From JASHPR01 sp963833885 (GTDB taxonomy: Bacteria; Actinomycetota; Actinomycetes; Streptosporangiales; Streptosporangiaceae): DNA of 64,000 nt. The notes beneath the pieces are model-generated. The model ran no database searches. It was not told the DNA's origin and saw only the letters and a program-made list of their open reading frames with translations. Shown piece by piece: positions 17,926-27,815 of the stretch. Both the position numbers and the translations under genes were made by a program. Numbering within the stretch: the first letter of the stretch is position 1; every line of letters starts with the position of its first letter. The stretch is from the NCBI GenBank assembly GCA_963833885.1, contig CAWHZU010000012.1, positions 1 through 64,000 on the forward strand, given 5' to 3'.

Positions 17926-19791
17926 ATGCTAGGACGTATCCTGAAGACGGCGCGTAATCGCCAGAATTCTCTGCCTGCCGTGATCCGGTCACGCCACAGG
18001 CGCATCTGCTGGTCGGCCTTGATGGTAGGCGTGGTCAGCCTTGTCGCCAGCGCCTGCAGCGCAAGCTCGGGTACTCAGCCATCAAGCTCGCAGGAGGTCA
18101 AGGGCACGGTAAGTTTCGCGCTCGCGCCGGGGTTCCATCCGAATTACATCATGCCGATCGAGCCGGCTGCCTACGACAACGTGCAGAATTACAACCAGTT
18201 CCAGTTCCTGCTTTATCGGCCGCTCTACTGGCCGGGCGTAAACGGTACCTCAGCGACGAACACGTCGCTCAGCCTCGCCTACGCTCCCACCTTCTCCGAC
18301 AACAACACCGTGGTGACCATCCGCCTCAAGAACTACAAGTGGTCTGACGGCACGCCGGTGACGAGTCGCGACGTGTCGTTCTTCGTCAACCTGGTCAAGG
18401 CCAACAAAGCCCAGTGGGCCTCGTATGAGCCAGGCCAGTTCCCGGACGACATCAGCAGCGTCGCGACACCCAATCCGCATACGGTCGTGTTCCACCTCAA
18501 CCGGTCCTACAACCCGCAGTGGATAGCCGGGAACGACCTTTTCCTGATTCAGCCGATGCCGCAGCACGCCTGGGACAAGACGTCCGTGAGCGGGAAGGTC
18601 GGCAATTACGATGACACAACCGCGGGGGCCGTTGCCGTCTACAAGTTCCTGACGGCGCAGTCCATGCAGGAGTCCTCCTACGCGACGAACCCGCTGTGGA
18701 AGGTGGTCGACGGTCCATGGAAGCTTCAGTCGTTTAGCACGAGCGGGGCGGTGACCATGACCCGCAACCCCGAGTACTCAGGGCCGGCCAAGCCCAGCGT
18801 CACCAAATTCGTGGAACTGCCGTTCACAACGGACACCGCTGAGACTGATGTCTTGCGGGCCGGCACCTCCATCAGCTACGGCTACATTCCGGCAGCGGAC
18901 GTGCCGTCCGCCGGTTCAGTCGAGGCCGAGGGATACAGCCTCGCCGGCTGGCCCCAATACCAGTTCGCCTATATCTTGCCGAACACGAACACGTCCAATT
19001 CCACAACGCGCTCGGAATTCCGCCAGCTGTACGTACGGCAGGCACTGCAGCATCTGGTGAACGAGCCAGGGGATATCCGGGTGTTCTATCACGGTTATGC
19101 CACCCCGACCTACGGCCCGGTGCCCTATCTCAGCCAGTACGCCACGCATCTGGACAAGACTGGCGCCTACCCGTTCAGCATCGCCGCCGCGACCAGCCTG
19201 CTGAAGCAGCATGGCTGGAAGGTCGTGGCCAATGGCTCCGACACTTGCGCCTCGCCCGGGACCGGGCCGAACGACTGCGGTGCCGGCATACCGGCCGGCG
19301 CCACGCTGAGCTTTACCCTCACCTACTACTCCGGTGATGTCGGGGTGCAGCAGACCGAAGAGGGGCTGAAGTCGGACGCAAGCGAAGCCGGTATCAACAT
19401 CGCGCTCACGACGACAACCGTAGGAAGCATCCTGAGCGAAGCTGCGGCGTGCACCCCGTCTCAATCCGCCTGCGGATGGCAGATGGCGACATATGGCGGA
19501 TGGACGCCGTTCCTGGACCCGGTCGTCACGTCTCTGTTCGAGCCCGGCCCCCTCGACGCGGAGAGCTACAACGACCCCAAGGACAACGCAAACATCACCG
19601 CCGCGCTCGACGGCAACGGAGGTTCCGCAACGGTTACGGCCTACGAGAACTATCTGGCGGTCCAGCTGCCGGTTATCTGGCAGCCAGATCCCGACTACCA
19701 GGTGTCGGCGATTAGCTCGAAGCTGCGCGGCGCCACCCCGCAAGACCCGACTCTGGCCATCAGCCCGGAGCAGTGGTACCTGACGAAGTGA
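17926..19791 (+). CDS. Peptide ABC transporter substrate-binding lipoprotein
   Basis: A family 5 (DppA/OppA-type) solute-binding protein of 621 aa. The signal peptide ends in a lipobox, LVASACSAS, with the lipidated C44. The mature part has the family features YNQFQFLLYRPLYWPG, LKNYKWSDGTPVTSRDVSFF and a long C-terminal lobe. It captures oligopeptides outside the membrane and delivers them to the permeases encoded downstream. ATG 17926 follows GAGGGACGTGAA; an upstream GTG at 17893 is less likely. The 49-bp gap before it is the largest inside this operon. Confidence 0.9.
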   Translation: MLGRILKTARNRQNSLPAVIRSRHRRICWSALMVGVVSLVASACSASSGTQPSSSQEVKGTVSFALAPGFHPNYIMPIEPAAYDNVQNYNQFQFLLYRPLYWPGVNGTSATNTSLSLAYAPTFSDNNTVVTIRLKNYKWSDGTPVTSRDVSFFVNLVKANKAQWASYEPGQFPDDISSVATPNPHTVVFHLNRSYNPQWIAGNDLFLIQPMPQHAWDKTSVSGKVGNYDDTTAGAVAVYKFLTAQSMQESSYATNPLWKVVDGPWKLQSFSTSGAVTMTRNPEYSGPAKPSVTKFVELPFTTDTAETDVLRAGTSISYGYIPAADVPSAGSVEAEGYSLAGWPQYQFAYILPNTNTSNSTTRSEFRQLYVRQALQHLVNEPGDIRVFYHGYATPTYGPVPYLSQYATHLDKTGAYPFSIAAATSLLKQHGWKVVANGSDTCASPGTGPNDCGAGIPAGATLSFTLTYYSGDVGVQQTEEGLKSDASEAGINIALTTTTVGSILSEAAACTPSQSACGWQMATYGGWTPFLDPVVTSLFEPGPLDAESYNDPKDNANITAALDGNGGSATVTAYENYLAVQLPVIWQPDPDYQVSAISSKLRGATPQDPTLAISPEQWYLTK

Positions 19792-19808
19792 CGCCGGGAG
19801 GAACAGCT

Positions 19809-21864
19809 GTGGCCAACCTGCTCGACGTCGAGGGTTTGCGCACGCACATCCGCATGCGCCATTCGACCGTCGAGGCCGTCGACGGGGTCTCGCTCACGAT
19901 CCGCCAGGGCGAGACCGTCGGCCTCGTCGGGGAGTCCGGCTGCGGCAAGTCGATCACCGGCCTGTCGATCATGCGCCTGCTCCCGCCGGGCGGGCGGATC
20001 GTGGGCGGGTCCATCAAGCTGGCCGGCCAGGAAATTACGGCGCTGGCCGAGCCCGAGATGGCCCGCCTTCGGGGCAACGACGTCGCAATGATCTTCCAGG
20101 ATCCGATGACCTCGCTGGATCCGACCATGACGATCGGCGACCAGATCGCCGAGCCGGTCCGGGCCCACAGGGCCGTCTCAAAGAAGGAGGCGCTGGAACG
20201 GGCCGCGGAGGTGCTGAACCTGGTCGGCATGCCGAAGCCGCTCGAGCGCCTGAAGGCTTTCCCGCATCAGCTGTCGGGCGGTCTTCGCCAGCGCGCGATG
20301 ATCGCGATGGCCCTGGCCTGCGAACCTAAGCTGATCATCGCCGACGAGCCGACAACGGCCCTCGATGTAACGATCCAGGCGCAGATCCTCGCGCTCCTCG
20401 ATGATCTTAAAGAGCGGCTGGGCATGGGGATGCTGCTGATCACGCACGACATGGGCGTGATCGCGGGCCGGGCCAGCCGGGTGATGGTCATGTACGCCGG
20501 GCGGATCGTCGAGACGGCCGACGCAGAGACCCTGTTCGGGGATATGCGGCATCCCTACACCGAGGCGCTGCTCGACTCGATCCCGGACGTCAAGACCGGT
20601 AGGAAGGAGGTTCTCTACAGCATCCCGGGGCTCCCGCCCGATCTTTCGAACCCGCCTGGCCTGCCGCTTCTCGCCACGCTGCCGCTATGCGCAGGACCGC
20701 TGCCGGGCCGAGGACCCGCAGCTCGAAGGAGATCCCGCGCACAGGTATGCGTGCTTCTTCCCGGTCGATCACACGCTCCAGGCGTCCGGCACAGCCGCGC
20801 CGACCGCAACAGCCAGCGGCGCGGGACATGGGCCGGCTGGTGCTGCCGAGACCAGGGAGCCGCTGCTGATCGTAGATCACGTGGTGAAGGAATTCCCCAT
20901 CACCAAGGGCGTCCTGCAGCGCCGCATTGGCTCTGTTAAGGCGGTATCCGATGTGTCATTGCAGATCGGCCGGGGTGAGACGTTCGGGCTCGTGGGCGAG
21001 TCCGGATGCGGCAAGACCACCCTGGGGCGGATGATCACGGCGCTGGAGACGCCCGACTCGGGGTCGATCCAGTTTGCCGGCACCGAGATCTCCAAGCTGC
21101 GCGGGGCCGCCTTGAGGCGGCAGCGGCGCCAGTTCCAGCTCATGTTCCAGGACCCGTACTCGTCTCTCGATCCCCGGATGCGGGTCACATCGATCCTGCG
21201 GGAGCCGCTCGCCGCGCACCACATCGGGAGCAGGGCCGATCAGCAGGCCCGGATCCGGGCGCTGCTCGGTGAGGTCGGCCTGTCCGCCCGGTCGCTCGGG
21301 CTCTACCCGCACGAGTTCTCGGGCGGCCAGCGTCAGCGCATCGGGCTGGCCAGAGCCCTCACCCTTGAGCCCAGCCTCATCGTCGCCGACGAGCCAGTCT
21401 CCGCGCTTGACGTCTCCATCAGATCCCAGGTTCTCAACCTGATGCGGCGGCTGCAGGCCGAGCGGAACCTCACCTACATCGTGATCTCGCACGACCTCTC
21501 CGTGGTCCGGTACCTGGCCGACCGGGTCGGCGTCATGTACCTGGGCAAGCTGGTCGAGGTCGGTCCGGCCGAGCAGGTGTATGACCACCCCGCCCACCCC
21601 TATACCGCGGCTCTGCTGGCCGCCATCCCTGTCCCGGACCCCGCCCGGGAGCGCGTGAAGCGCCCCAGGGTGGCGGGCGAACTTCCGTCCGCAGCCCAGC
21701 CGCCATCAGGCTGCCGGTTCCGCACCCGATGCGCCCGGAGCCAGGATCTCTGCGCCCGCGAGGAGCCTGCGATGAGGGCCTTCGGCACCACGGCCCATAC
21801 CGCCGCCTGCCATTTCCCGCTCGAGCAGCCGATACAGCTGCCGATTAAATCGACAACGACATGA
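19809..21864 (+). CDS. Double ABC ATPase of the peptide transporter (DppD-DppF fusion), one frameshift
   Basis: Two ABC modules. Module 1 has Walker A GESGCGKS, signature LSGGLRQRAM and Walker B LIIADEPTT. Module 2 has GESGCGKTTL, FSGGQRQRIG and LIVADEPVSALD. Module 1 leaves frame near 20660. The expected C-terminal cysteine motif (CRFSPRCRYAQDRCRAEDP) and ACFFPV follow in the other frame, which runs on without a stop into module 2. A single extra C near 20661 explains this. Corrected, it is one polypeptide of about 685 aa, like the fused dual-ATPase proteins of actinobacterial dipeptide transporters. GTG 19809 follows GGGAGGA. Confidence 0.8.
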
Positions 21865-21874
21865 TTCGACGGCC

Positions 21875-22822
21875 ATGATCCCTTACATTATTCGGCGCAT
21901 TGTTCAGTCAGTGATCGTGCTTATCGGTGTGACGATCGTCGTGTTCATCCTCCTGCAGCTGCTGCCCGGCGGCCCGGCACGGGCTCTGCTCGGACCACGG
22001 GCAACGGCGCTGCAGGTCCATGAATTCATCGTCCAGAACGGCTACAACAAGCCGTTCTGGATTCAGTACGGGAACTACATAGGCCGCCTCCTGCAGGGCA
22101 ACCTCGGGTACTCGATACATTACAACCAGACCGTCAACTCGCTGCTGGCCCAGGACCTGCCGAAGAGCGTACTTCTGGTCGGGCTGAGTTACGTGGTCTC
22201 CGTCGCCATCGCCATACCTCTGGGCATTCTTCAGGCGGTCCGGCGCAACCGGCCCATCGATTACACCCTGACCGGCGCCTCCTTTATCGGCTACTCAATG
22301 CCGGTCTTCTGGCTCGGGATCCTCCTCATTCTGATCTTTGCCGTTTACCTGCACGCGCTTCCGCCCGAGGGGCCGCAGGGAGCGACCATTCAGGCCGTGC
22401 TCGCACAGCCGCTCGGCTTGATCCTCCCGGTCGCCACGCTGTCCATCGTGACGGTGGCGCAGTTCAGCCGGTTTATGCGGTCGGCGGCGATCGACAACCT
22501 GGTACAGGACTACATCAGGACGGCGCGCGCGAACGGCCTGTCCACCAGGGCTGTTCTATTCCGCCATTTGCTGCGCAATTCGCTGATACCCATCATCACC
22601 CTCATCGGCCTGAGCCTGCCCGCCACCATATCGGGGGCTGTGATCACCGAATCGGTGTTCAACTACCCCGGCATGGGCCTGCTCCTCTGGACCGCGGCCA
22701 CGGTCCGGGATTACCCGGTACTCCTGGGCTTCACGGTCGTGGTCGGGGCGGCGACGGTCGCGGGTTCCCTGCTGGCCGACGTGCTCTATGCGGTTGCCGA
22801 TCCGCGGGTGCGTTACGCATGA
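21875..22822 (+). CDS. Peptide ABC transporter permease (DppB-like)
   Basis: A 315-aa permease that begins with the typical MIPYIIRRIVQSVIVLIGVT first helix and PGGPARALLG. It has about six membrane segments and an EAA-type loop near residue 210 (DYIRTARANGLSTRAVLFRH) that docks onto the ATPase. It forms half of the membrane channel with the next gene's product. Ten bp separate it from the ATPase gene. Confidence 0.92.
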   Translation: MIPYIIRRIVQSVIVLIGVTIVVFILLQLLPGGPARALLGPRATALQVHEFIVQNGYNKPFWIQYGNYIGRLLQGNLGYSIHYNQTVNSLLAQDLPKSVLLVGLSYVVSVAIAIPLGILQAVRRNRPIDYTLTGASFIGYSMPVFWLGILLILIFAVYLHALPPEGPQGATIQAVLAQPLGLILPVATLSIVTVAQFSRFMRSAAIDNLVQDYIRTARANGLSTRAVLFRHLLRNSLIPIITLIGLSLPATISGAVITESVFNYPGMGLLLWTAATVRDYPVLLGFTVVVGAATVAGSLLADVLYAVADPRVRYA

Positions 22823-22853
22823 GCGACCACGATGCGAAAGGTGGTGATGGCTA

Positions 22854-23771
22854 ATGACGCTCGTCAGTGAGCCGGATGCCCAGCTACCGCCCGTCGGTGC
22901 GCCTATTCCTGCTGAGGCCGGGGCAGGAAGCATCTGGCGGCTCATCTGGAACGTTTTCTTCCAGAATCGGCTGGCAGTGCTCGGCCTCGGGATTATCACC
23001 CTCATGATCGGCTTCTGCTTCCTCGGACCGCTCTTTTATCACACCAACCAGGTTCAGATCAGCATGTACCAGGTCACCGAGCCGCCGAGCGCGCGACATC
23101 CACTGGGCACAGACAATGTGGGCTACGACGTCTTGGGCCGGCTCATGCTCGGCGGCCAGTCCTCGCTCGAGGTTGGCTTCGCAGCCGCGATCCTGGCGAG
23201 CGTCTGGGGCACTGCGTGGGGCGCGGTAGCCGGGTACGTGGGCGGCTGGGTAGACGCCATCATGATGCGCATCGTCGACTCGCTCATCGCCATTCCGTAC
23301 TTGCTTGTCGTGCTGATCCTCGCGACCATCTTCGTTCCGACTATCCCGGTCCTGATCATCGTGATCGCGCTCGTCTCCTGGCTGGCCACGGCGAGGCTGG
23401 TGCGGGGCGAAACTCTGTCATTGCGGGTCCGGGACTACGTCCTGGCGGCGAAAGGCGCGGGTGTCCGGGGCCGCTGGATAGTGGTGCGCCACATCGTTCC
23501 CAACGTGGTGGGCACGATCGTCGTAGCCGCGACCTTCTCGGTCGCCGATTCGATCCTGCTGCTCGCCGCGCTGAGCTACCTGGGGCTCGGCCCGCCGCCA
23601 CCGGCCGCCAACTGGGGCGGCATGCTCAGCGACGGCCTGACGTACATCTATGACGGCTACTGGTGGCTCATTTACCCCGCTGGCCTGGCGATCGTCCTGA
23701 CCGTAGTGGCCTTCAACTTCGTTGGTGATGCGCTGCGTGACGCCCTCGAGGTGCGCCTCCAGCAGCGGTAG
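22854..23771 (+). CDS. Peptide ABC transporter permease (DppC-like)
   Basis: A 305-aa permease with the DppC-type N-terminal helix (NRLAVLGLGIITLMIGFCFL), the HPLGTDNVGYDVLGRLMLGG motif and an EAA loop (VRDYVLAAKGAGVRGRWIV). It has about six membrane segments. It pairs with the preceding DppB-like permease. The start follows AAGGTGGTGATGGCTA, 31 bp after the previous stop. Confidence 0.92.
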   Translation: MTLVSEPDAQLPPVGAPIPAEAGAGSIWRLIWNVFFQNRLAVLGLGIITLMIGFCFLGPLFYHTNQVQISMYQVTEPPSARHPLGTDNVGYDVLGRLMLGGQSSLEVGFAAAILASVWGTAWGAVAGYVGGWVDAIMMRIVDSLIAIPYLLVVLILATIFVPTIPVLIIVIALVSWLATARLVRGETLSLRVRDYVLAAKGAGVRGRWIVVRHIVPNVVGTIVVAATFSVADSILLLAALSYLGLGPPPPAANWGGMLSDGLTYIYDGYWWLIYPAGLAIVLTVVAFNFVGDALRDALEVRLQQR

Positions 23772-23796
23772 CCCCTGACCTAGAAGGACCTCTGCC

Positions 23797-24876
23797 TTGC
23801 TGATGGACCTGCTGCGCGACGACATCGCGACGCTCACCCAGCTGTTCGGGCCGTCCGGCCACGAGGACACGGTGATCGCCGAGTTCCTGGCCCAGATCAG
23901 GAGGCTGGGCTTTACTGCCACGGCCGACCGGCTCGGGAACGTCGTGGTGCGGGCCCGGCCGGCTGAGCCTGGCTGGCCCACGCTGGCCGTGTCCGCTCAC
24001 CTGGACGAGGTCGGCTTCATCGTCAGCGAGGTCGGGAACGGATGGGTGCGGGTCAACCGGGTCGGCGGGGTGCACGACCAGGTCATGGCGGGACAGCTGC
24101 TGGAGTTCAGGACCATTGGCGGGGAGATCGTGCAGGGTCATGTGAGCGTCGATAGCGCTCATCTCAGCACACCGGATGCCTTGGGCAGCGCGATCCGGGT
24201 TGAGGACGCCCATGTCGATCTGCTGATCCGCTCCGCTGAAGAGCTCGTGGAGGCGGGGCTGTCGCCCGGAGCGCCCGCAGTTTTCGCCGGGCCATTTCAT
24301 CAACACGGCAGCCTGGTGAGGGCCAAAGCTCTGGACGACCGGGCCGGCCTGGCCGTGATCCTGGCCCTGCTCCGCAGCATGCCAGATCTTCCGCCGGGCC
24401 CGGGGCTGACCGTTATCGCCACCGTGCAGGAAGAGTTCGCTCTCCGCGCCGGCATCACGGCGGCCGCGGCGGCCAAGCCGGACATCCTGACATGCATTGA
24501 CATCACGCCGACAGCAAGCATTGCCGCTGATGCGGGCCAGCAGCTGCTCGGTGCGGGACCGGTACTGCAGCGCTATTCACGGGGCAAGTCAGGCGGTGGG
24601 CTAATTCCCAATCCCCGTCTGGCGGGCTACATCACGAACGTGGCTGCCGCTCACGGCATCCCGCTAATTCAGCACACCCTCGATGGAGGCCTGACCGACG
24701 GCAGCTACATGCAGTACGCCGCCGGGGGGATACCGGTCATCGACCTAACCTTCGGTGTTCGTAACGCTCACACGGCGATTGAGGTCGCCGACCTGCAGGA
24801 TCTCGCGATGCTGGTAAGGCTGCTCGGTCACCTGATGGCCAGCCTGCAGCAGGACTCAGACTTTGCCCGCGGCTAA
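23797..24876 (+). CDS. M42 family metallo-aminopeptidase
   Basis: A 359-aa protein of the M42 (FrvX/glutamyl aminopeptidase) family. The di-metal site is visible as H68 (SAHLDEVGF), the bridging Asp (KALDDRAGL), catalytic Glu-Glu (TVQEEFALR), Asp (CIDITPT) and His (RNAHTAIE). These enzymes form large cytoplasmic shells that trim N-terminal residues from short peptides, here those brought in by the transporter. I prefer TTG 23797, 8 bp after AAGGA; ATG 23803 is the alternative. It lies 25 bp after the permease gene. Confidence 0.85.
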   Translation: MLMDLLRDDIATLTQLFGPSGHEDTVIAEFLAQIRRLGFTATADRLGNVVVRARPAEPGWPTLAVSAHLDEVGFIVSEVGNGWVRVNRVGGVHDQVMAGQLLEFRTIGGEIVQGHVSVDSAHLSTPDALGSAIRVEDAHVDLLIRSAEELVEAGLSPGAPAVFAGPFHQHGSLVRAKALDDRAGLAVILALLRSMPDLPPGPGLTVIATVQEEFALRAGITAAAAAKPDILTCIDITPTASIAADAGQQLLGAGPVLQRYSRGKSGGGLIPNPRLAGYITNVAAAHGIPLIQHTLDGGLTDGSYMQYAAGGIPVIDLTFGVRNAHTAIEVADLQDLAMLVRLLGHLMASLQQDSDFARG

Positions 24877-24915
24877 GCCCTGGCCGGGCGCGCCGGAGAC
24901 GTTTTGGAGCACGCG

Positions 24916-26910
24916 ATGAAATGCGGTGACATCTTCGGATTCGCGCAGATTCCCGACGCGGTCATCTCACCAGCGGGAGACGCGGTCGCGTTCACACGGC
25001 GGGCAGCCGACCGCGAATCGGATCGCTACCGCTGGGACTTGCTCGTCACCGGGATTCCCGGTGGCGCCGAACCTGCCGTCGCCCGATCGCTTGGGGCGGA
25101 CCTGCGATCACCGGTCTGGGCGCCTGACAGCCGCAGGCTCGCCGCCGTTGAACGCCGTCCCGGGGATCTGGCATCGTCAATCGTCATCGTTTCCGCTGCT
25201 GACGGCGCCCGCCGGAGGCTGGACACCAAGGGCACCGAGCCCGCCAGTCCGGCCTGGTCGCCGGACGGCCGTGAGGTGGCCTTCCTCGGCCTGTCGCCGG
25301 TGAGCGAGCCCGGAAAGCCGGAACGGCGCTCTGGCTCGGGCGGCGCGCCAACGGTAGTCAGCAGCCTCTCGGCCAAGATCGACGGGCTCGGGATCGCTGG
25401 ATCGTGGCGTCGGCACTTGTTTGCCGCGGATGCCGCCACCGGTGCCGTGCGGCAACTGACTGACGGGGACCTGTGGATCGAGGACTTCTGCTATTCCCCG
25501 TCCGGCCTCCTCGCAGCGTGCGGCAGCGGCCCCGGCTCTGCACGCATGCCCCGCCAGCCGGGTGCGGTCCGGCCCTCGGCGCTGTGGCTGGTCGATCGGG
25601 CCAGCGGTGCGCGGCGGGAACTCGCCCCCGCTTCGGCCGGTGCCCGGTGCCCGGCCTTCGTCTCCGATCAGCTGGTCTTCGTCGGCCTGTCGGAGCTGCG
25701 TGCAGATCTGCCACGCCTGTTCACCGTGCCGGTGGCAGGAGGGTCGGTGCGGCAGCTTGGCGGCATGCTGGATCGCGGGTTGGTCACCGGCACGGCAACA
25801 TTCACCGGCGGCTACCCCCCGGTTGCCGGGCGCCGCGATGAGGTGCTGTTCTGTGCCCGCGATGGCGGCTGTGTCCAGCTCTACGAAACCACGCTGGGCA
25901 GTCCGGCCGTTACCCGGGTGGCCGGCACTGAGCTGGAGTCGATCGGCTCGGTTAGCGTCAGCCAAGCCGGTGACGTCATCAGTTACGTACGCTCCCTAGC
26001 CGGGGGCGGGCAGCAGCTCACGATTCTGCACCGGCGGTCCGGGCGACGCACCGTCCTGGCCGAGGTGAACCCGCCCGGACAGGCATGGCCCGCCGAGCCC
26101 GCGGAGTTCACCGCGCGCGACGGCCGCAGACTGCATGGCTGGGTCATCCGCGGCCGCTCCCGCGGCCGCTCGCCGCTGCTGGTGGATGTGCATGGCGGCT
26201 CATTCAGCGGCGCCTGGTCTCCGATCGTGCAGCCGTCTCGGCTTTACCAGCAGCAACTCGCCGCAGATGGCTGGACGGTCCTGCTCCTGAACGCGCGGGG
26301 CAGCGACGGATACGGTTCTGAATTCGCCCGGGCGGCCATAGGTGCATGGGGCGCCGCGGATGCGCCCGACTTCCACGATGCTATCGACGCGCTCATCGGC
26401 CAGGGTCTGGTCGACCCGGATCGCCTGGCAGTGACCGGGTACAGTTATGGCGGCTTCATGAGCAACTGGCTCACAGCCACGAGCGACCGTTTTTCCGCTG
26501 CTGTGGCGGGAGGGTCCATTTGCGACTTCGTCAGCCTCTTCGGAACCTCCGACATGGGCTGGACCATGTCGGAATATGACATCGGAGTGCGTCCCGACGT
26601 CAATCCCGTGGAAACGCTCAGGCGGTCTCCAGTGGGCATCGGCCGACAGATCCGCACACCGACGCTGCTGCTGCATGGGGAAGCCGATCAGCGCTGCCCG
26701 ATCTCACAGTCGGAAGAATGGCTGGCGCTGCTGCACAGCAGCGGATGCGAGGCAACGCTGGTGCGTTATCCCGGCGCTAGCCATGGCTTCCTAACGGATG
26801 GCGCACCTTCGATGGCGGCGGACTACGGGAGCCGTCTGGTGGACTGGATGGTCTCGCACGTGCCCGGCGGCTCAGCGAGCACCGCTTCCGTGCAATGGGG
26901 CGAAGGGTGA
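24916..26910 (+). CDS. S9 family serine peptidase
   Basis: A 664-aa prolyl-oligopeptidase-type enzyme: N-terminal β-propeller with VWAPDSRRL and AWSPDGREV blades, then an α/β-hydrolase with S510 (GYSYGGFMSNW), D591 (GEADQRCPISQ) and H623 (GASHGFL). The arrangement matches the S9 enzyme at 7.8-9.8 kb, so the window has two paralogues. No signal peptide is seen. ATG 24916 lies 6 bp after GGAG. Its end overlaps the regulator gene by 16 bp. It likely cleaves imported oligopeptides. Confidence 0.87.
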   Translation: MKCGDIFGFAQIPDAVISPAGDAVAFTRRAADRESDRYRWDLLVTGIPGGAEPAVARSLGADLRSPVWAPDSRRLAAVERRPGDLASSIVIVSAADGARRRLDTKGTEPASPAWSPDGREVAFLGLSPVSEPGKPERRSGSGGAPTVVSSLSAKIDGLGIAGSWRRHLFAADAATGAVRQLTDGDLWIEDFCYSPSGLLAACGSGPGSARMPRQPGAVRPSALWLVDRASGARRELAPASAGARCPAFVSDQLVFVGLSELRADLPRLFTVPVAGGSVRQLGGMLDRGLVTGTATFTGGYPPVAGRRDEVLFCARDGGCVQLYETTLGSPAVTRVAGTELESIGSVSVSQAGDVISYVRSLAGGGQQLTILHRRSGRRTVLAEVNPPGQAWPAEPAEFTARDGRRLHGWVIRGRSRGRSPLLVDVHGGSFSGAWSPIVQPSRLYQQQLAADGWTVLLLNARGSDGYGSEFARAAIGAWGAADAPDFHDAIDALIGQGLVDPDRLAVTGYSYGGFMSNWLTATSDRFSAAVAGGSICDFVSLFGTSDMGWTMSEYDIGVRPDVNPVETLRRSPVGIGRQIRTPTLLLHGEADQRCPISQSEEWLALLHSSGCEATLVRYPGASHGFLTDGAPSMAADYGSRLVDWMVSHVPGGSASTASVQWGEG

Positions 26911-27815
26911 ACGGTCCGCGCGGGCTGCCTCCGCTTTCCCGGCTGACCGAGGCCAATCTGACTGCCGTCGAGTCGAAGCTCGCCAACGTGCTGTCGCAGG
27001 GATACCCGGAAGCAGCGCTGCTCAGCGCCCGCAGCATGGCCGATGCGGCCGGCACGAGTCCCGCCAGCGTGACAAGGTTTGCAAGGAAACTCGGCTACAC
27101 GGATTTCGCCGAGCTGCAGGCAGAGCTTGCCGTGGAGATGCGGGCCCGGCTCTCGTCGCCGCCCAAGCGGCTCACCGTCGACGTGCCAGGCCGAAGGAAG
27201 TCGACCGCGGCATTGCTCCGCGACCTCGTAGCGAGGGACCGCGAGAACCTGGACGCAACCCTCAGCATGATCGACGAGGGCATGCTGGACGCGCTGATGC
27301 GGCGGCTGGCGCAAGGTTCCAGATCACAGATATACGTAACCGGATCGAAGAAGGGCAGCATCGTAGCTTCCTACTTCGCCATGCAGCTCGCCCAGCTCCG
27401 GCGCGGCGTCCGGCTGCTCAATCTCAGCGATCTGCTCGCTGACGAACTGCTGGACATGACCCACGAGGACTTGCTGGTCATCTTCGAGCCCCGCCGCGCA
27501 ACGGCCATGCTGGTCAGCTTGCTTACCCAGGCGCGCTCGGTCGGCGCGCAGGTCGCGGCGTTCACCGACGAGCACCCGCCGGGAATCATTGCCGAATCCG
27601 ATTTCCTGTTCCGCACCAAAGTGGACGCGATCAGCGTCTTCGATTCCTACGCGGCCATGTTGGCGCTCTGCGATGCTCTTCTCGCCGCGGTGGCCTTGCA
27701 CGTCCCCCGAGTGGTCCGGGAACGGGCAGAGCGCCTCGAGGAACTGAATGCCGCCTTCTCTACCTGGTACCAGCCGCGCGGTGGCTCAGCCCGGGATCCG
27801 GGCAAGAACCATTGA
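26895..27815 (+). CDS. RpiR family transcriptional regulator with SIS domain
   Basis: A 306-aa protein with an N-terminal RpiR helix-turn-helix (ARSMADAAGTSPASVTRFARK, about residues 44-64) and a C-terminal SIS domain (IYVTGSKKGSIVASYFAMQL to ARSVGAQVAAFTDEHPPG). SIS domains of this family bind phosphosugars or related metabolites; MurR, for instance, senses MurNAc-6-phosphate. It lies within the peptide operon and is probably its regulator, perhaps linking it to cell-wall fragments. The effector is not deducible. Confidence 0.85.
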   Translation: MGRRVNGPRGLPPLSRLTEANLTAVESKLANVLSQGYPEAALLSARSMADAAGTSPASVTRFARKLGYTDFAELQAELAVEMRARLSSPPKRLTVDVPGRRKSTAALLRDLVARDRENLDATLSMIDEGMLDALMRRLAQGSRSQIYVTGSKKGSIVASYFAMQLAQLRRGVRLLNLSDLLADELLDMTHEDLLVIFEPRRATAMLVSLLTQARSVGAQVAAFTDEHPPGIIAESDFLFRTKVDAISVFDSYAAMLALCDALLAAVALHVPRVVRERAERLEELNAAFSTWYQPRGGSARDPGKNH

